Assembly (NCBI GenBank): GCA_000827325.1
Contig: KN832886.1
Span: 218,925-282,924, forward strand
DNA: 64,000 nucleotides
From: Oidiodendron maius Zn
Taxonomy: Eukaryota; Ascomycota; Leotiomycetes; Myxotrichaceae
Reading direction: 5' to 3'
The notes under the pieces were generated by a model. That model ran no database searches. It was given only the letters and a program-made list of their open reading frames with translations, and was not told where the DNA came from. The translations under genes and the position numbers were made by a program. This document shows positions 21,226-33,600 of this stretch, piece after piece (within the stretch, counting starts at the first letter, position 1; each line of letters opens with the position of its first letter).

Positions 21226-24137
21226 TATAACTTCGGTGGTGATGGTTACAGGGCGGATGCGTGGATTCAGAATCGTCTCTTGCACATCAAAGGCAGAGCA
21301 CAGTCTGTATCAGCTCAGGTCGCAAGAATATCGATGGCAGGTGGAGATGTCTATAAACTGGTGTGGCGAGATCAGATTCTCGAAAGTTATGCTGCTGGGA
21401 CATGGAACGTTTTAATTTTTTTTGTGATTCTCTTGATTTTTGTGAGATGAGGTGAATCACAAGGAGAGAAGATGGGTTGATGCAAGGTTGGAACCCGGCA
21501 CCCGGTAGTTGTTGGCTCTCGTTACACTCGCACCACCTTGATTATATGCTCGCACCACCGTACAATCAATTACCCTTTTTGGTCAAAGGTAGTGCAGATA
21601 TTAGTCAGCTTTTGAATTTAGTGAATACTCACTAAATTTATACTCACTAATTCTATACTGTATTTACTACGGATTCCTGTGAGTTAGTGTTTGTTAGCAG
21701 ACTAGCTTGAAGGCTATTCTCCAAGTGTTCAGTGTCCTATCGTCGGCGGCTAAAGCGGTGACTGCTGTCTCTACACGGCAAGGCCGACCGTGTCTTGCAG
21801 GGGTTACGATCTATACAGTGGTAGCCACGTACTGCACGATCGCTTTTCCGCTCCCACTGACCAAAGTGCATGGGTCCGTCTTCCCTCCTGCCGGCATGCC
21901 TGCTATGCCCGTACTCCAGATGCCCTGCTTTGCCCGTGTAATCCAGATATCTATTGTACGGCAAGTCGTAAGGAGTTAGGTTTTCGTAGTTGGTCGATTG
22001 TCCTCTGGCCTGCCTCTGTAGTGAGGTTCATCCGTACCCCCTTTCCCTCGATCGCCTCGTGCGACCTCCCTATCCTACATCAAACTTTGTAACACATATA
22101 TATCCTTCACTTAACGAGAGCTTCGAGTACCTATTGGTTAACGGGAGCTTTGACAATTGTTTGTGAGGTCCCTAGGTGACTGTCAGGTGAAAATTTCTCA
22201 CACGCCCCAGGGGTGTCCTGTCGTACGATCTGGGCAACCGGTTCCACTTTATAAAGTTCTTTGTTTTGTTCTTATCTGGTTCTGTATTGATTCTGTGGTC
22301 TCGAGGGCCTGCTTCCTGCACTAGCAGATCGTACGTCAGATGGTTTTCATACCCAATTTGATGGTAGTCCTCTGTTCTGCGTGGTAGCTCGCTACCATTA
22401 TCGTACGGGCGTAACTCCATCGTACGATGACAACGCCCATAATAGCTCTATTGAATACGCTTGTCTCCCGTCAGCTCTCTGATGGTATTGCAATCATAGG
22501 TTCATAGCTGGTACCATGTATAGGTGGGAGTTCGACTTTGCCAGCCCGGTCTTCTTACAGTATGGGATGAGTTTAACGTCTTGATATCGCCATCATTCAT
22601 TAGTAGGGCGTTGAAGTCAATTAATTGGTCCAAGAAGATTTGTGAGCTTGAAGCATAAAGGATTCAGGTTTGATTAGACTAAAATTATACCAGAACAACT
22701 TTTACAGTGCTCTAAAAGTTGTGCGTGATACAGATGATCTCTGCTGAGTCTTCTATTAGAGAAAATGAAAGTCTATATTATAACAGCTTGTATTACATCT
22801 ATATACTAGTCAATCAATTACGTTTTTCAGCTTATATTAGTTGGGTTACTCCTTTCAAACAGCTAGTATATAGATGTTATGGCAACGTTCTGGCCTGCTT
22901 TCGCTCCAGTGTCTCCGGACATGGCGGCAGCATTCTATGGTTTTCTTGAAGACTTTCAAAAGGATGGGCAGTCGACGGGATTTCATATTGCTTTTGCGCT
23001 ACTGTATGCAACCGGGGTGGCGTAAGGAAATATTTAAGTCCCCATTTTATTATGCGCCTTTTATTCACCTGGGAACTTAGAGAAAGATATATAAGAGCCG
23101 ATATGGAATAAAATTACAGTGAATTAGTGGACTCAGGCGTAATTTACAACTGAATAGGCCAATAGAATACTATAAAACTATGACTCCACATTATTCCTGT
23201 AGTCAAAGAATTGCAGTATTTTACAATCTTATGTATCGTCTCTTATCTAGTCATCAATACTATAGTCTATAATCATCTTTATTAGGTTGTCCGCTCTCAT
23301 CTCCCTCCTAAGCGCCGCCATCTCCGCAGAGCTCTCGATAACACAGAATACGTTCTATTCTTACAAGCCCTAGACAATAAACTCTCAGTTACTACTATTC
23401 ATTTATATACTGTCGAACTTCATGTTCGACATCGCCCCGCTCCTACCATTTGATATAATAAAGCCCGACCAACTCCATTTCCCAGAGACACCAATCGTCA
23501 CCGCATCATGCAAGCGAATATTCCAGCTATTAGCTGGTGTCTCGATGCTACCACGATGCGTAAGAAGTGTAGGCAGGATAAGGCGTTATAGACCAACTTA
23601 GCAGTCTATACTATGCCTACTATAATATTTCCAGCTATAATATGAATTACTTACCTTAGTTGTTCTACATTTCCCTTAGATGTCTAGTTTACCAGGAAGG
23701 TAGTGAAGTATGGTCAAGCAGAGTTAAGATACTTTCTCCTTCTTATCTAGTTAGGGCTTACATCTTTGACCACTTTGGCATGACGTAGGGACAAATATCA
23801 ACCAATTATCCTTTAGTATAATATAAGCATTGTCAGCCGGCATAGTTATAGAAATCATTTATCGACGCATGAAGTTTGTCGATAGTGCATGATTGTCGTT
23901 TCTAGGACTAGTTAACTTAGACCAATCCCCATTAGAACGGCTCACGTAATTCGGGAGATACAGATTTACATCGCAACCCAGGTTATCCCAAGCGGCGTGA
24001 GTCAGCTGTTTCAAAAATGAGTCGATTACGCGGAAGAAAGTTTGCCTAATTACATAAGGAACGCCTGCTTTTGTTATTAGGGTTTACTTTCGCTAATTTT
24101 TCTCTTCATTCCCTTGTTTACTGGTAGATTTTGAGCC
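21226..24137. other. 2.9-kb gene-poor AT-rich region
   Basis: No open frame above about 100 codons carries a motif. At 22140-22440 several CGTACGAT palindromic words and a TGTGAGAAATTTTCACC-like start on the minus strand suggest part of a long terminal repeat, but I found no paired copy. From 22.6 to 24.1 kb the sequence is strongly AT-rich with stops in all frames, as expected for transposon debris altered by C-to-T change. Cannot be assigned further. Confidence 0.4.
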
Positions 24138-26612
24138 ATGGCTAAAGAACTAGGAGTCAATCGAGTTTTGCATTATGGGTGCGCTGTCGCTAACTTTCTA
24201 TTTCTCGCTCTGTCTGTTCTGATCGATTTCGGCCGTGTTTCGCGGCGAAGAGCCGACACAAAGCCACTATCCCGATTATGCACTATATTACTTGGTCTGG
24301 TCCCCGTCTCCTATATCATCGAAGGCGTAATCATAACAGCACAAAATGATGGCTCCAAAATTTTTGAGGCCTATATTTTCCACATTGTCGTGCTGGCGGG
24401 AATATGGTCCATTGTTGGAGGAACTCGACGACACGCTCCCCAGTACGAATTATTAGGATTATCATTCCTTACGCTTGTGTTCGAGGTCCCAATCCTGGCT
24501 TTCGCTTTATCCCATGAGCTACGTTACTCGAAACCATCCTTTCAGATAGCATGTCAGGTCGTACAAATTATAATAATATTCTCTCTATTCATGGGCAGAG
24601 GATATGCTTTGGCGAGGAGCAGAAAAAGTTCGGAGAGCGGATTGCCTCCATTGCTTCCCAATGGTGTTGATCAGCGAACCGGAGAAACCGATTATGGCAC
24701 AGGCCCACTCAATTACTCGGACATGGAAGAAAATGATAGCCTTGCGAGCGGTGGCGATGACGTTGATAGTGATACTGATGATGAAGGAGGCATAAAGAAG
24801 CTGCGTGCAAAGCGGCTTCAGGAAACGGGTAGTTGGTGGATTTACCTCAAAGACTTCTCGATCTTATTACCATATTTGCTCCCACGGCACGATCGAAAAG
24901 TTCAATTATGCATTGCGATCAGCCTCCTCTGCCTAGCAGGCAACCGAATCTTAAATATTCTAGTGCCTCGCCAACTCGGGATCGTCGTCGATAGAATCCT
25001 TGCAAATGAGGCACCGTATGACGCCTTGGGCATATGGCTGTTGCTAGACTTTCTGGGAGGCGAATCTGGATTAGGTTTGATAGAGGAATTAGCCAAGATC
25101 CGCATCAAACAATTCTCATACCTTCAGGTCGCAAATACTACTTTCAATCACGTCATAAACTTAGACATGGAGTTTCATGCCGAGAGAGACACAGCGGAAG
25201 TGATGAAAGCTATTGAACAAGGCGAGTCGCTGACTACTCTGCTGGATACAGCCGTTATATACATCATCCCGACGATTATTGATTTGCTTATTGCATACAT
25301 TGTCCTCTATCTGAAGTTTAATATCTATGTTTCTCTCTTAATGGTGGTCGCTTCGATCACCTATGTTTCTGTTGAAGTCCTCACTTCTAACTGGAACACG
25401 ACTTACCGGCGCCGGGCTACGAAAGCTGAGCGGGACGAAGCACGGGTCATGCACCAGGCGGTGCAAGGTTGGCAGACCGTATTATATTTCAACAGGTTTG
25501 CCTACGAGAGAGACCGCTTTAAGCAGTCCGTACAAGCACATCTTACAGCAACAAAAGCCTGGGAACAATACGACGCATATATTCAAGCCATGCTAGAGCT
25601 ACTGGTTCCCACGACGTTCTTTGGCCTCGCTTGTCTTGTCCTTCACGAAATCTCCCAGGGCAAGGCATCTTCTGGGGATTTCGTATTTCTGATACAATAT
25701 TGGGAGAAGCTTATCTATCCACTGACTATCCTCTCTCGCCAATACCGCTGGCTTATGGCCGACTTGGTTAACGCTGAACGCCTTCTGATTTTACTCCAGA
25801 CAAAAGCAGCTGTAGTTGATATGGAAGGAGCCAAGGATCTTGGCCCAGTCAAGGGCCATGTCACCTTTGCTGATGTTTACTTTTCCTACGATCCTCGGAG
25901 AGCAACTCTTGTGGATGTCAACTTCTCAATTGCGCCTGGAGAAACAGTTGCCTTCGTGGGAATGACCGGTGCTGGTAAATCATCAATTTTCAAGCTCCTC
26001 CTTCGCCTCTACGATATATCGTCAGGGCAAATCGAAATTGACGGCCAAAATATTCGTGGCGTAACACTGAGCTCCCTGCGCGAAGTCTTAGGAGTCGTTC
26101 CGCAAGATCCCCTCGTCTTCAACGCCTCTATCAAAGAAAATCTCCGCTACGCCAGGCTTTCTGCCACCGATGATGAAATATATGCCGCATGCCGTGCAGC
26201 AGCTATTCACAACAGAATTCTTACCTTTCCTGACCAGTACAATACTATGGTTGGAGAGCAAGGCGTTAAGCTCTCTGGAGGGGAGTTACAACGACTGGCC
26301 ATTGCGAGGGCCTTTTTAAAAGACCCGCGCATCCTCATTCTAGATGAGGCAACGAGTGCAGTTGATACAGAAACCGAGTCAGAGATCCAGAATGCGCTAG
26401 AAATATTAAGAACCAAGCGGACGACATTGGTGATTGCTCATCGTCTCTCGACAATCGTTGCTGCAGATCAGATTCTAGTTTTGCATGAAGGAAAGATTAC
26501 GGAGAAAGGGACACACCAGGAGCTTCTGAGGATGGATGGTAGGTATAAAGCCATGTGGGACAAGCAAGCTGGAGAACGACTGGAAAAGGAACAATATTTG
26601 ATAGAAACTTAG
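24138..26612 (+). CDS. Half-size ABC transporter, HMT1/ABCB6 type
   Basis: Predicted 824-aa uninterrupted ORF. It has the N-terminal extra membrane domain (about five TM helices, residues 1-160) typical of HMT1/ABCB6-type half transporters. An acidic Ser/Asp-rich linker follows (about residues 190-220, SDTDDEGG), then a six-helix ABC membrane domain and one nucleotide-binding domain. The NBD has Walker A GMTGAGKSS, Q-loop VVPQDPLVF, signature LSGGELQRLAIARA, Walker B ILILDEATSAVD and H-loop IAHRLST, so all catalytic motifs are intact. Family members act as homodimers in vacuolar or organelle membranes and move heavy-metal or peptide conjugates. The absence of introns contrasts with the second ABC gene. 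It is followed after 0.5 kb by a Zn2Cys6 regulator. Cargo is unknown; storage or detoxification of a cluster product is inference. Confidence 0.93.
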   Translation: MAKELGVNRVLHYGCAVANFLFLALSVLIDFGRVSRRRADTKPLSRLCTILLGLVPVSYIIEGVIITAQNDGSKIFEAYIFHIVVLAGIWSIVGGTRRHAPQYELLGLSFLTLVFEVPILAFALSHELRYSKPSFQIACQVVQIIIIFSLFMGRGYALARSRKSSESGLPPLLPNGVDQRTGETDYGTGPLNYSDMEENDSLASGGDDVDSDTDDEGGIKKLRAKRLQETGSWWIYLKDFSILLPYLLPRHDRKVQLCIAISLLCLAGNRILNILVPRQLGIVVDRILANEAPYDALGIWLLLDFLGGESGLGLIEELAKIRIKQFSYLQVANTTFNHVINLDMEFHAERDTAEVMKAIEQGESLTTLLDTAVIYIIPTIIDLLIAYIVLYLKFNIYVSLLMVVASITYVSVEVLTSNWNTTYRRRATKAERDEARVMHQAVQGWQTVLYFNRFAYERDRFKQSVQAHLTATKAWEQYDAYIQAMLELLVPTTFFGLACLVLHEISQGKASSGDFVFLIQYWEKLIYPLTILSRQYRWLMADLVNAERLLILLQTKAAVVDMEGAKDLGPVKGHVTFADVYFSYDPRRATLVDVNFSIAPGETVAFVGMTGAGKSSIFKLLLRLYDISSGQIEIDGQNIRGVTLSSLREVLGVVPQDPLVFNASIKENLRYARLSATDDEIYAACRAAAIHNRILTFPDQYNTMVGEQGVKLSGGELQRLAIARAFLKDPRILILDEATSAVDTETESEIQNALEILRTKRTTLVIAHRLSTIVAADQILVLHEGKITEKGTHQELLRMDGRYKAMWDKQAGERLEKEQYLIET

Positions 26613-27099
26613 ATACCCGGTGGCAGGTCGGACATAAAAGCGCCTTTGGGCGTACATTGTATAGTTTGAATGCAAGAATTACACTAGGAAGTCAAAAACT
26701 TGGCTTCTGGAGACGCTGCAGTGCTATTACCCACTGCTACTGGAGGTGAACTTACTAAAGACAGTGAGATAAGAGAGGGGCTGGGTCTTTGAAGGCGTCA
26801 TATTATTGCCGGAGATACGATGCAACACAGTTATATTACTAGAAATCATAGGATAATTAGAACAGAAGGATGTCCGCAAAGGTGAGACCTATTCAAGGGT
26901 CGAGGAAATAACCCCAATCTGGCTAGTGTTCTTTCTAATTAGCGACAGCTGAACGCATCTGAACCCGCTGCTATTTATACACTTTGCTTCTGCCTTGTTC
27001 CCTCTCGGAGCTACAGTCTCCTGGTGTCTTATTTGCAGCATTTGTAACATTTCATCCCGTTAACGTGCGACTCCGAGGGATAGAGTACAACACTTGATA
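26613..27099. other. Spacer upstream of the Zn2Cys6 regulator
   Basis: Terminator side of the ABC gene and promoter side of the regulator. No repeat or open frame of note. Confidence 0.5.
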
Positions 27100-29461
27100 A
27101 TGTCGACTCCACAGAGATATGCTCGAGTCTTGGCATGCGCCCTTTGCCAGCATCGCAAGATAAAGTGCGACCGGAATGAACCATGCTCCAACTGTGTGAA
27201 GGTACGTTAGAGGCTTTGCTGAGAGACACCCTCATTATAAACATACTGCATGCCGTCTAGTTTCCTATATTTCGCCACATGGCGTCTGAATTGTGACTAT
27301 CTCACTCACCGTATTAATAGGCTGACGTTCCTTGCACACCAAGTACTCCAGCGCCACCCCGTAAACGCCGGCGCCCGAATCAAGATTTGCGAGAGCGTCT
27401 TGCCCGCTGCGAGGAGCTGCTTGTGCAATATTCTGGTCCTGATCAAGCAGCAGCAACGCGCACATCTGAAGGGGCTTTCCCTTTAACTCCAGTTACAAAC
27501 AGTGGACGTCAGCCAGAAGCCCCAATTTCCCAGCCAGCGAGCAACGACCTAAGACCTTCTTGTATACTAGTCCACGGTGATGATGGCCCCCGGCTCGTAG
27601 ATAGCTACCTGTGGGCTAGCTTATACGGAGAAGTAAGCATCTCTTCTTATGACTTGTTGGGTGTGCGACACTGCCATGACTGCCATGACTGCCATGACTG
27701 CCATGACTGCCATAACTAATTTGTCTCGTCGTCATAGCTACAAAGTATGCGAGAAATTGTTGAAACAGAGGATACCGGAGATATTCATGTCCTCGCCAGT
27801 GAGGAGACCATCCCAGATAGCAGCGTGGACTTACTGTTTTCTGGAGACGATCCATCGACTAACGTTGCGGACCTGCAACCGGATCCTGTTCATGCGTTTC
27901 GACTTTGGCAGTTGTTCCTTGACCGAGTTAATCCCCTCACCAAAATCATTCATGCACCAACTGTTCAACCCTATGTTCTGGAAGCAGCAGCTAATATAAG
28001 CAGCGTTCCTGTGCAACAACAGGGCCTCCTCTTTTCTATCTACACTATGGCCATCGTGTCTCTCTCCGATCGCGAATGCTTGAAATTGTTTGATATGTCT
28101 CGAGACATAGCTCTGCACAAATATACCCTAGGCGCAAAACTATCACTTATTAGATGCAATTTTCTCAAGAATTATAACATGGTTACGCTGCAAGCCTTGA
28201 TACTCTTCTTGGTAAGTTGGACTGATGATTTGTTTCAATATTGCCTAATTTGCGACTTTCATGTGCCGGGTACAGCTAATACAAAGCATAGTGCTCTCTT
28301 GAAGGTCGATACGACCGTTACGCATCTTGGATCATCAGTGGAATTATCATGCGAATTGCACAGAAGATGGGGTATCATCGTGATGGCGAAGTTCTTAATC
28401 TCAGTCCTTTCGAAACTGAGATGCGGCGGAGAATATGGTGGGGGGTTGTAGTTCAGGACTCGAATCATGCCATGGCATCCGATTTGACCCCATCATTGCT
28501 GCCTACAAACTCCGACACAAAAGAGCCTCAAAATTTAAACGACGCAGATTTATTTCCTAATGCCACAGAGCCAGTACGACCTCGTGAAGGACCAACAGAA
28601 ATGGCATTCTGCATCATTCTTCATCGCCTCTACAGGCTCACGATTGATGCGCAGAAGGAACCGAATGGAGAGCTGGCTCTGGGAGCAGCCATGTTGGGAC
28701 AAAATCACGATAGCAAGAACATCGTGAACGGAATCCAGTCAAGCCTTACAGATTCCGGTAGCCACATTGTCATGATGGATAGGATCCTTCAGGATCTTGA
28801 AAAGAAATACGTAGATCCCAAGGCGGGCAATACCCATATCGCTGCTCTCAGCATTCGACCGATGCTCATGAAGAAGGTAACCCAGATGCTTATACCAATT
28901 CAGGAGCAGCCGGAGTGGGGCACGGAAATCCTCAATCCTGAGGATAATATTTTCAAGGTCCTCATCGTAGCTCATGAGTATGGGTGCGATGCCTACGAAA
29001 GAATGCTTGCGGTGAGATTTGAATGGTGCATGAAACCACTCTTCCAGTTGGAGACCTTCGCCGCTCTAACTGGGCAACTTTGTCAACGGCCAACTGGATT
29101 GCTCTCTGATCGCGGTTGGAAGGTCGTTGAGATGTTACATAAACAGCACCCTGAACTTTTTGATATGACACAAAAGCCATATATGGTTCAAGCACAGTAC
29201 ACCCTTAAAGCTTGGAAGGCTCGCGAGACAGCAATTACTCAAGCAGGCCAGATCGTCGAAAGACCAACCTTCATCACCCAACTCCAGGACACTATGCTAT
29301 CCCTAGATTCTCAATCTACTTGGAAGACATCCTCCGACACTTCATTAGCATTGGTCCAGCCAGAATCGCAGCAAATGACCGAACTGGAAGATTTTTTGGG
29401 AGGATACAACCCCTCTGATCTGACCTGGGGCACGTGGGGCGATCCACTTAATGATATATAA
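27100..29461 (+). CDS. Zn2Cys6 fungal transcription factor
   Basis: Predicted 685-aa nuclear regulator in four exons: 27100-27201, 27321-27632, 27738-28211 and 28292-29461. The N-terminus shows the binuclear cluster CALCQHRKIKCDRNEPCSNC, with the sixth Cys (KADVPC) supplied by exon 2 across intron 1. A basic linker (PPRKRRR) and a short coiled-coil-like heptad (LRERLARCEELLVQY) follow. The fungal-specific middle homology region spans about residues 200-480 and includes GIIMRIAQKMGYHRDG and FETEMRRRIWW, the classic Fungal_trans signature. Exon 4 must start at the TAG acceptor ending at 28291; the earlier CAG acceptor would cause a stop after eight codons. It sits between two transporter genes on the same strand and is probably their local regulator. 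Confidence 0.9.
27669..27714 (+). repeat. 9-bp tandem repeat inside intron 2 of the regulator
   Basis: Five copies of CTGCCATGA/CTGCCATAA lie wholly inside the 105-bp intron 27633-27737. The unit is a multiple of three and the array is open in the upstream frame, but reading through ends soon at a TAA. Confidence 0.85.
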
Positions 29462-30699
29462 CAGAGCAGCGGCCAAATTACAGAGACTGTGGCGCGAATG
29501 ACCTTATATTGAGCTATATTAATCCAGGAACACGGGTCGTGGCATGTGCGGCGTAAATATGAATTGATGGCTTTCCTCCAGGTTAACTGTTATGTTAGAG
29601 CCAGCTTCATGTCGCCGATGGAGAGCAAATTTTTAAATTTAATGGCTACAACTATAGCAACATGTAAAAATAAGCGAGTGTATGTTGATGAAATCATCAC
29701 TTTCAAGCCAGACATGTTCTTCGGCATCAGTTTTCGCGCGGGGGGTAGGGGGGGGTATGAGGGAAGCTAGATGGTTTTGGATTTCTAAACTAAGTGCAAA
29801 GTTACAGAATACGTCCCTTTCTGGGAACCCCCCCAAAAAATTATTACTGAAACTGTAGCTCATAATGACTGGCCAGACTTGACTGTGCAGACTTACTACC
29901 TGGCCGGTCGGCCATCCATGTTATCTAGGGACGTCTGTCTGCCGATTATTTTAACTACTTTAGCAGTCGCAGATAAAGCAGTGCGAAGCCGATTCTCCTA
30001 CGTCCCCGAGCCTCGGAGTCTTCGGGTTGCCCCGAACGATCCGACATCCTCCCCGAGACCCCGAGATCATTGTCCACATAGCTAGACGTAATTTTATATG
30101 CGATCTATTTTAGAGTAGACAATATTAACTTAATCTGACTTCAATGTCCCTGGGAGTTTTAGAGTTTGTACTTGCTGTGACGGCAAGAACGAGGCACACT
30201 GAGAAGGCAGCTGGCGCCGCGGGCTCTCGGGCATTTACGACAACAAACGACACAGTGCTCGTCATTTGGTGACTGTATGTAACACTGAGGCTTATCGCAT
30301 CTCCGCTGTTGAGAAAACGGGGCAAAATGGACAGGCCAGCAGATCAAAATTGGTGAAATTGGCTGCCTGAGCCTACCGGCGTGCTGCTACCAGCCCGTAG
30401 ATTCGGACTAGGCCTTTGCACAATACTCTCCTTCAGAGCTGTTATATAAATTACATTTCCGTCTCGGGAATTAGATTACCTTCCTATGTATTTCCTAAGC
30501 TGAGCTCCATCAGACCATCTAAGGATCAAGTCTAGGCAACGAGTTTTTCGAAAATAAGTAGCATTTACCTTGCTTCCACTTAGTGAAGAGCCGGATTGCT
30601 TAATACCCTTTCGTTACCTCTTCTCAAACTCAACTCTTTACAATCTAATATCTTTTGAGCAACTAGTTCAATTTTGGCGCCTCTCTTGGACTAGAAAGA
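29462..30699. other. Spacer with a GC-rich island, no gene seen
   Basis: Mostly AT-rich promoter DNA of the second ABC gene. A GC-rich block at about 29995-30070 contains repeated CCCGAG/CTCGG words and looks like a fragment of a foreign element, but I cannot define its ends. No supported open frame. Confidence 0.4.
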
Positions 30700-33600
30700 A
30701 TGTCCGACAAGGTCGAAGAAAGAGTGGAACAGGAGAGTGGGAAATCCGAGGCGAAGGCAACAAACATTTTTGTAGGATTAGACGCCGTCTGCATACGTTG
30801 AAACTAGCTTGGCTAATAACGAAGTTTACAGCGTATCATATCCTTCGGGACCTATTTTGACTTCTTCCTAATAGGGATGTGCTGTCTCACAGCCATTGGA
30901 GCGGGAACTGTGAGTTTTGCTAAAGACACTCTAATTCTGAATATTGAGGTGGCTGATTATTTATTGGAAGGCAATGCCACTGATGTTTATTATCTTCGGA
31001 AGGCTGGTGAACAACTTTGCAGACTATTTTGTTCCCGGTACAACGACTACCCAAGCAGAGTTTCAACGATCGGTCAATCAAAATTCCCTCTATTTCGTAT
31101 ATCTCTTCATCAGCAAATGGGCTCTAGGATATATTAGCCTACTCTGTATCCGCATTAGCGGTATGCGAATATCATCATCCTTGCGGCTGGCATATATTCG
31201 AGCTTTGTTCGCGCAGCCTATCTCCATGGTTGATAAAGTTTCACCTGGCAAAGTCTCAAGCCGAATCACGACGTCAGCAAATACTATCCAGCTAGGCATC
31301 TCGCAGCAATTCTCACTCTGCATTCAGGCCATAACCTTCTTGATCGGGGCGTATGTTGTTGCATTCATTAAGAGCCCCTTATTGACACTTGTTGCGAGCT
31401 CATGCATCCCATTTGTTATCCTCACATACGGGATCACCATACCATTCTTTATTAAAATCCACAAAAAAACAGAAGAATTGCTGGAAGAGGGTTCCTCCTT
31501 ATCCTTCGAGATTTTCTCCTCCATCCGAATAGTAGTAGCTTTTGGAGCAGAGCAACACCTCCACGCACACTATGCCTCCACTATTGACCGTGCCTGTCAG
31601 AATGAGAAGAAATGCGGCCCACTTATGGGTATGATGATGTCGCCGATGTTTTTTGCCGCCTACGCGACAATGGCTCTGGCATTTTGGTTCGGCATTCGAC
31701 AATATATTCGTCACGACGTATCTAGTGTGGGATCCATAGCAGTGTGAGCTGTCCAGATATAGCCTATTGCATACCAAACTGACTATTCCTAGTGTTCTTT
31801 TCTCAGTCCTTATGGCGGTGTCACAAATCGGCCGCGTATCGTCTCCTATTATTGCGATGGCAAAAGCGGCCACCGTCTCCGCTCAATTGCTCGATACAAT
31901 CGACACGGAGATTGTCGACACATCCGGCCTAAAAGGGTCCGATGTTCAGACGGAAGCTGATATTGTCTTCGATAATGTCTCCTTTTCTTATCTTAGCCGT
32001 CCCAACGTTCAGGTCTTACGGGATCTGACCTTAACCTTCGAAGCCGGCAAGGTTACTGCTATCGTAGGCCCATCAGGGTCTGGGAAGAGTACAATAGTAG
32101 GACTTATCGAACGCTGGTATGAGATTGATGAGTCTCATTCAGGCCAAGCAAGCAAGAGGGATGGCGATGGCAATATACATTTAAATGCGGAAAAAGACGA
32201 GATATCTGCTTCTAATGACAAGGGTACAATCATGATTGGCGATAAAAACATAAAAGACATTGATGCCAAATGGTGGCGCTCGCAAATTGGCCTTGTCCAG
32301 CAAGAGCCATTTGTATTCAATGATACTATCTATAATAATGTGGCCTACGGACTCTGCGGCACTGATTGGCAAGACATTACCGACTCAGAAAAGCTTGAAA
32401 TGGTCAAAAGCGCCTGCAGAGAAGCATATGCTGACGAATTCATCTCACGGTTACCCATGGGCTACAACACTATAGTTGGCGAATCTGGCATCAAGCTGAG
32501 TGGTGGACAACGTCAACATCTCGCCATTGCGCGCTCAATTGTCAAACAGCCATCTATCCTCATCCTCGATGAAGCCACAAGTTCCATCGATGTCCGGGCC
32601 GAGCACATGGTTCAAGCCGCTCTTGACCGCATGGCACAGAACCGTACGACTATTGTTATTGCCCATCGCCTTTCGACAATCAAGAAGGCGGATAAAATCA
32701 TTGTGCTGCGTCAAGGCGAGGTGGCTGAAGAAGGCACACATGAGAAGCTCATGACGGATCGAACAGGGTTGTACCATGGCCTTGTCAATACACAAGCACT
32801 CATCATGGACCAGGATGAGCTACACAACGCAGACGCACCCGGTATGGAACTTAGCACCATACCACAGCAGGAATCAGATAGGATTGCTGATCCAGACATC
32901 GTTCTTCCATTTGTTCCTGTTGTAGATGTCGGCAACCAAGATACACACAAGTACAAGCGCAAGTCCTTCTTTACTTCCTTTGGTCGCCTAATATATGAAC
33001 AACGAACTCACTGGTGCCTCTATTCAATGATAATAATCGGCGCCTTGGGCGCAGGCGTGGTATACCCACTCCAGGCATACATCTTCGCGAAGCTGATCTC
33101 CGCATTCACTTTAACTGGTCTTGACCTAGTCAATGCCGGAAACTATTGGAGCTTGATGTTTTTCATCCAAGCATTAGGAGTGGGTATAGCATACTTCTTG
33201 CTAGGCAGGGCAAGCCTGCTCGCTGCTCTCGCTATCAGTGCATACTATCGAAAGGAGTACCTCAGACACATATTGGACCAAAAAATCGCGTTTTTCGACG
33301 CAGAGGGTAATTCGGCCGGGACACTGACATCGAGACTTAGCGACGATCCTCATCGTGTAGAGGCATTGATAGGGACAGAGACAAGCATGGGGTTGATCGC
33401 AGTGGTGAATTTACTTGGTTGCATCATTATCAGCTTTATTTATGGGTGGAAACTAAGTCTAGTGGGAAACCTCACGCTCATGCCAGTAATTCTGACTGCC
33501 GGCTTCTATAGGATAAAGTTGGAGAGGGAGTTTGAGGAACTGAATGCTGCCGTGTTTGAGGAGAGCAGTCAGTTTGCCACCGAAGCTATCGGAGCTTTCC

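Noticed and set aside
22140-22440. A long terminal repeat of a copia-like element
   Set aside because: The start-like sequence and palindromic words are suggestive, but no second LTR, primer-binding site or coding domain could be found by eye.
27669-27714. CRISPR-like array in the regulator intron
   Set aside because: The repeats are contiguous 9-bp units without spacers in a eukaryotic intron; it is a minisatellite.
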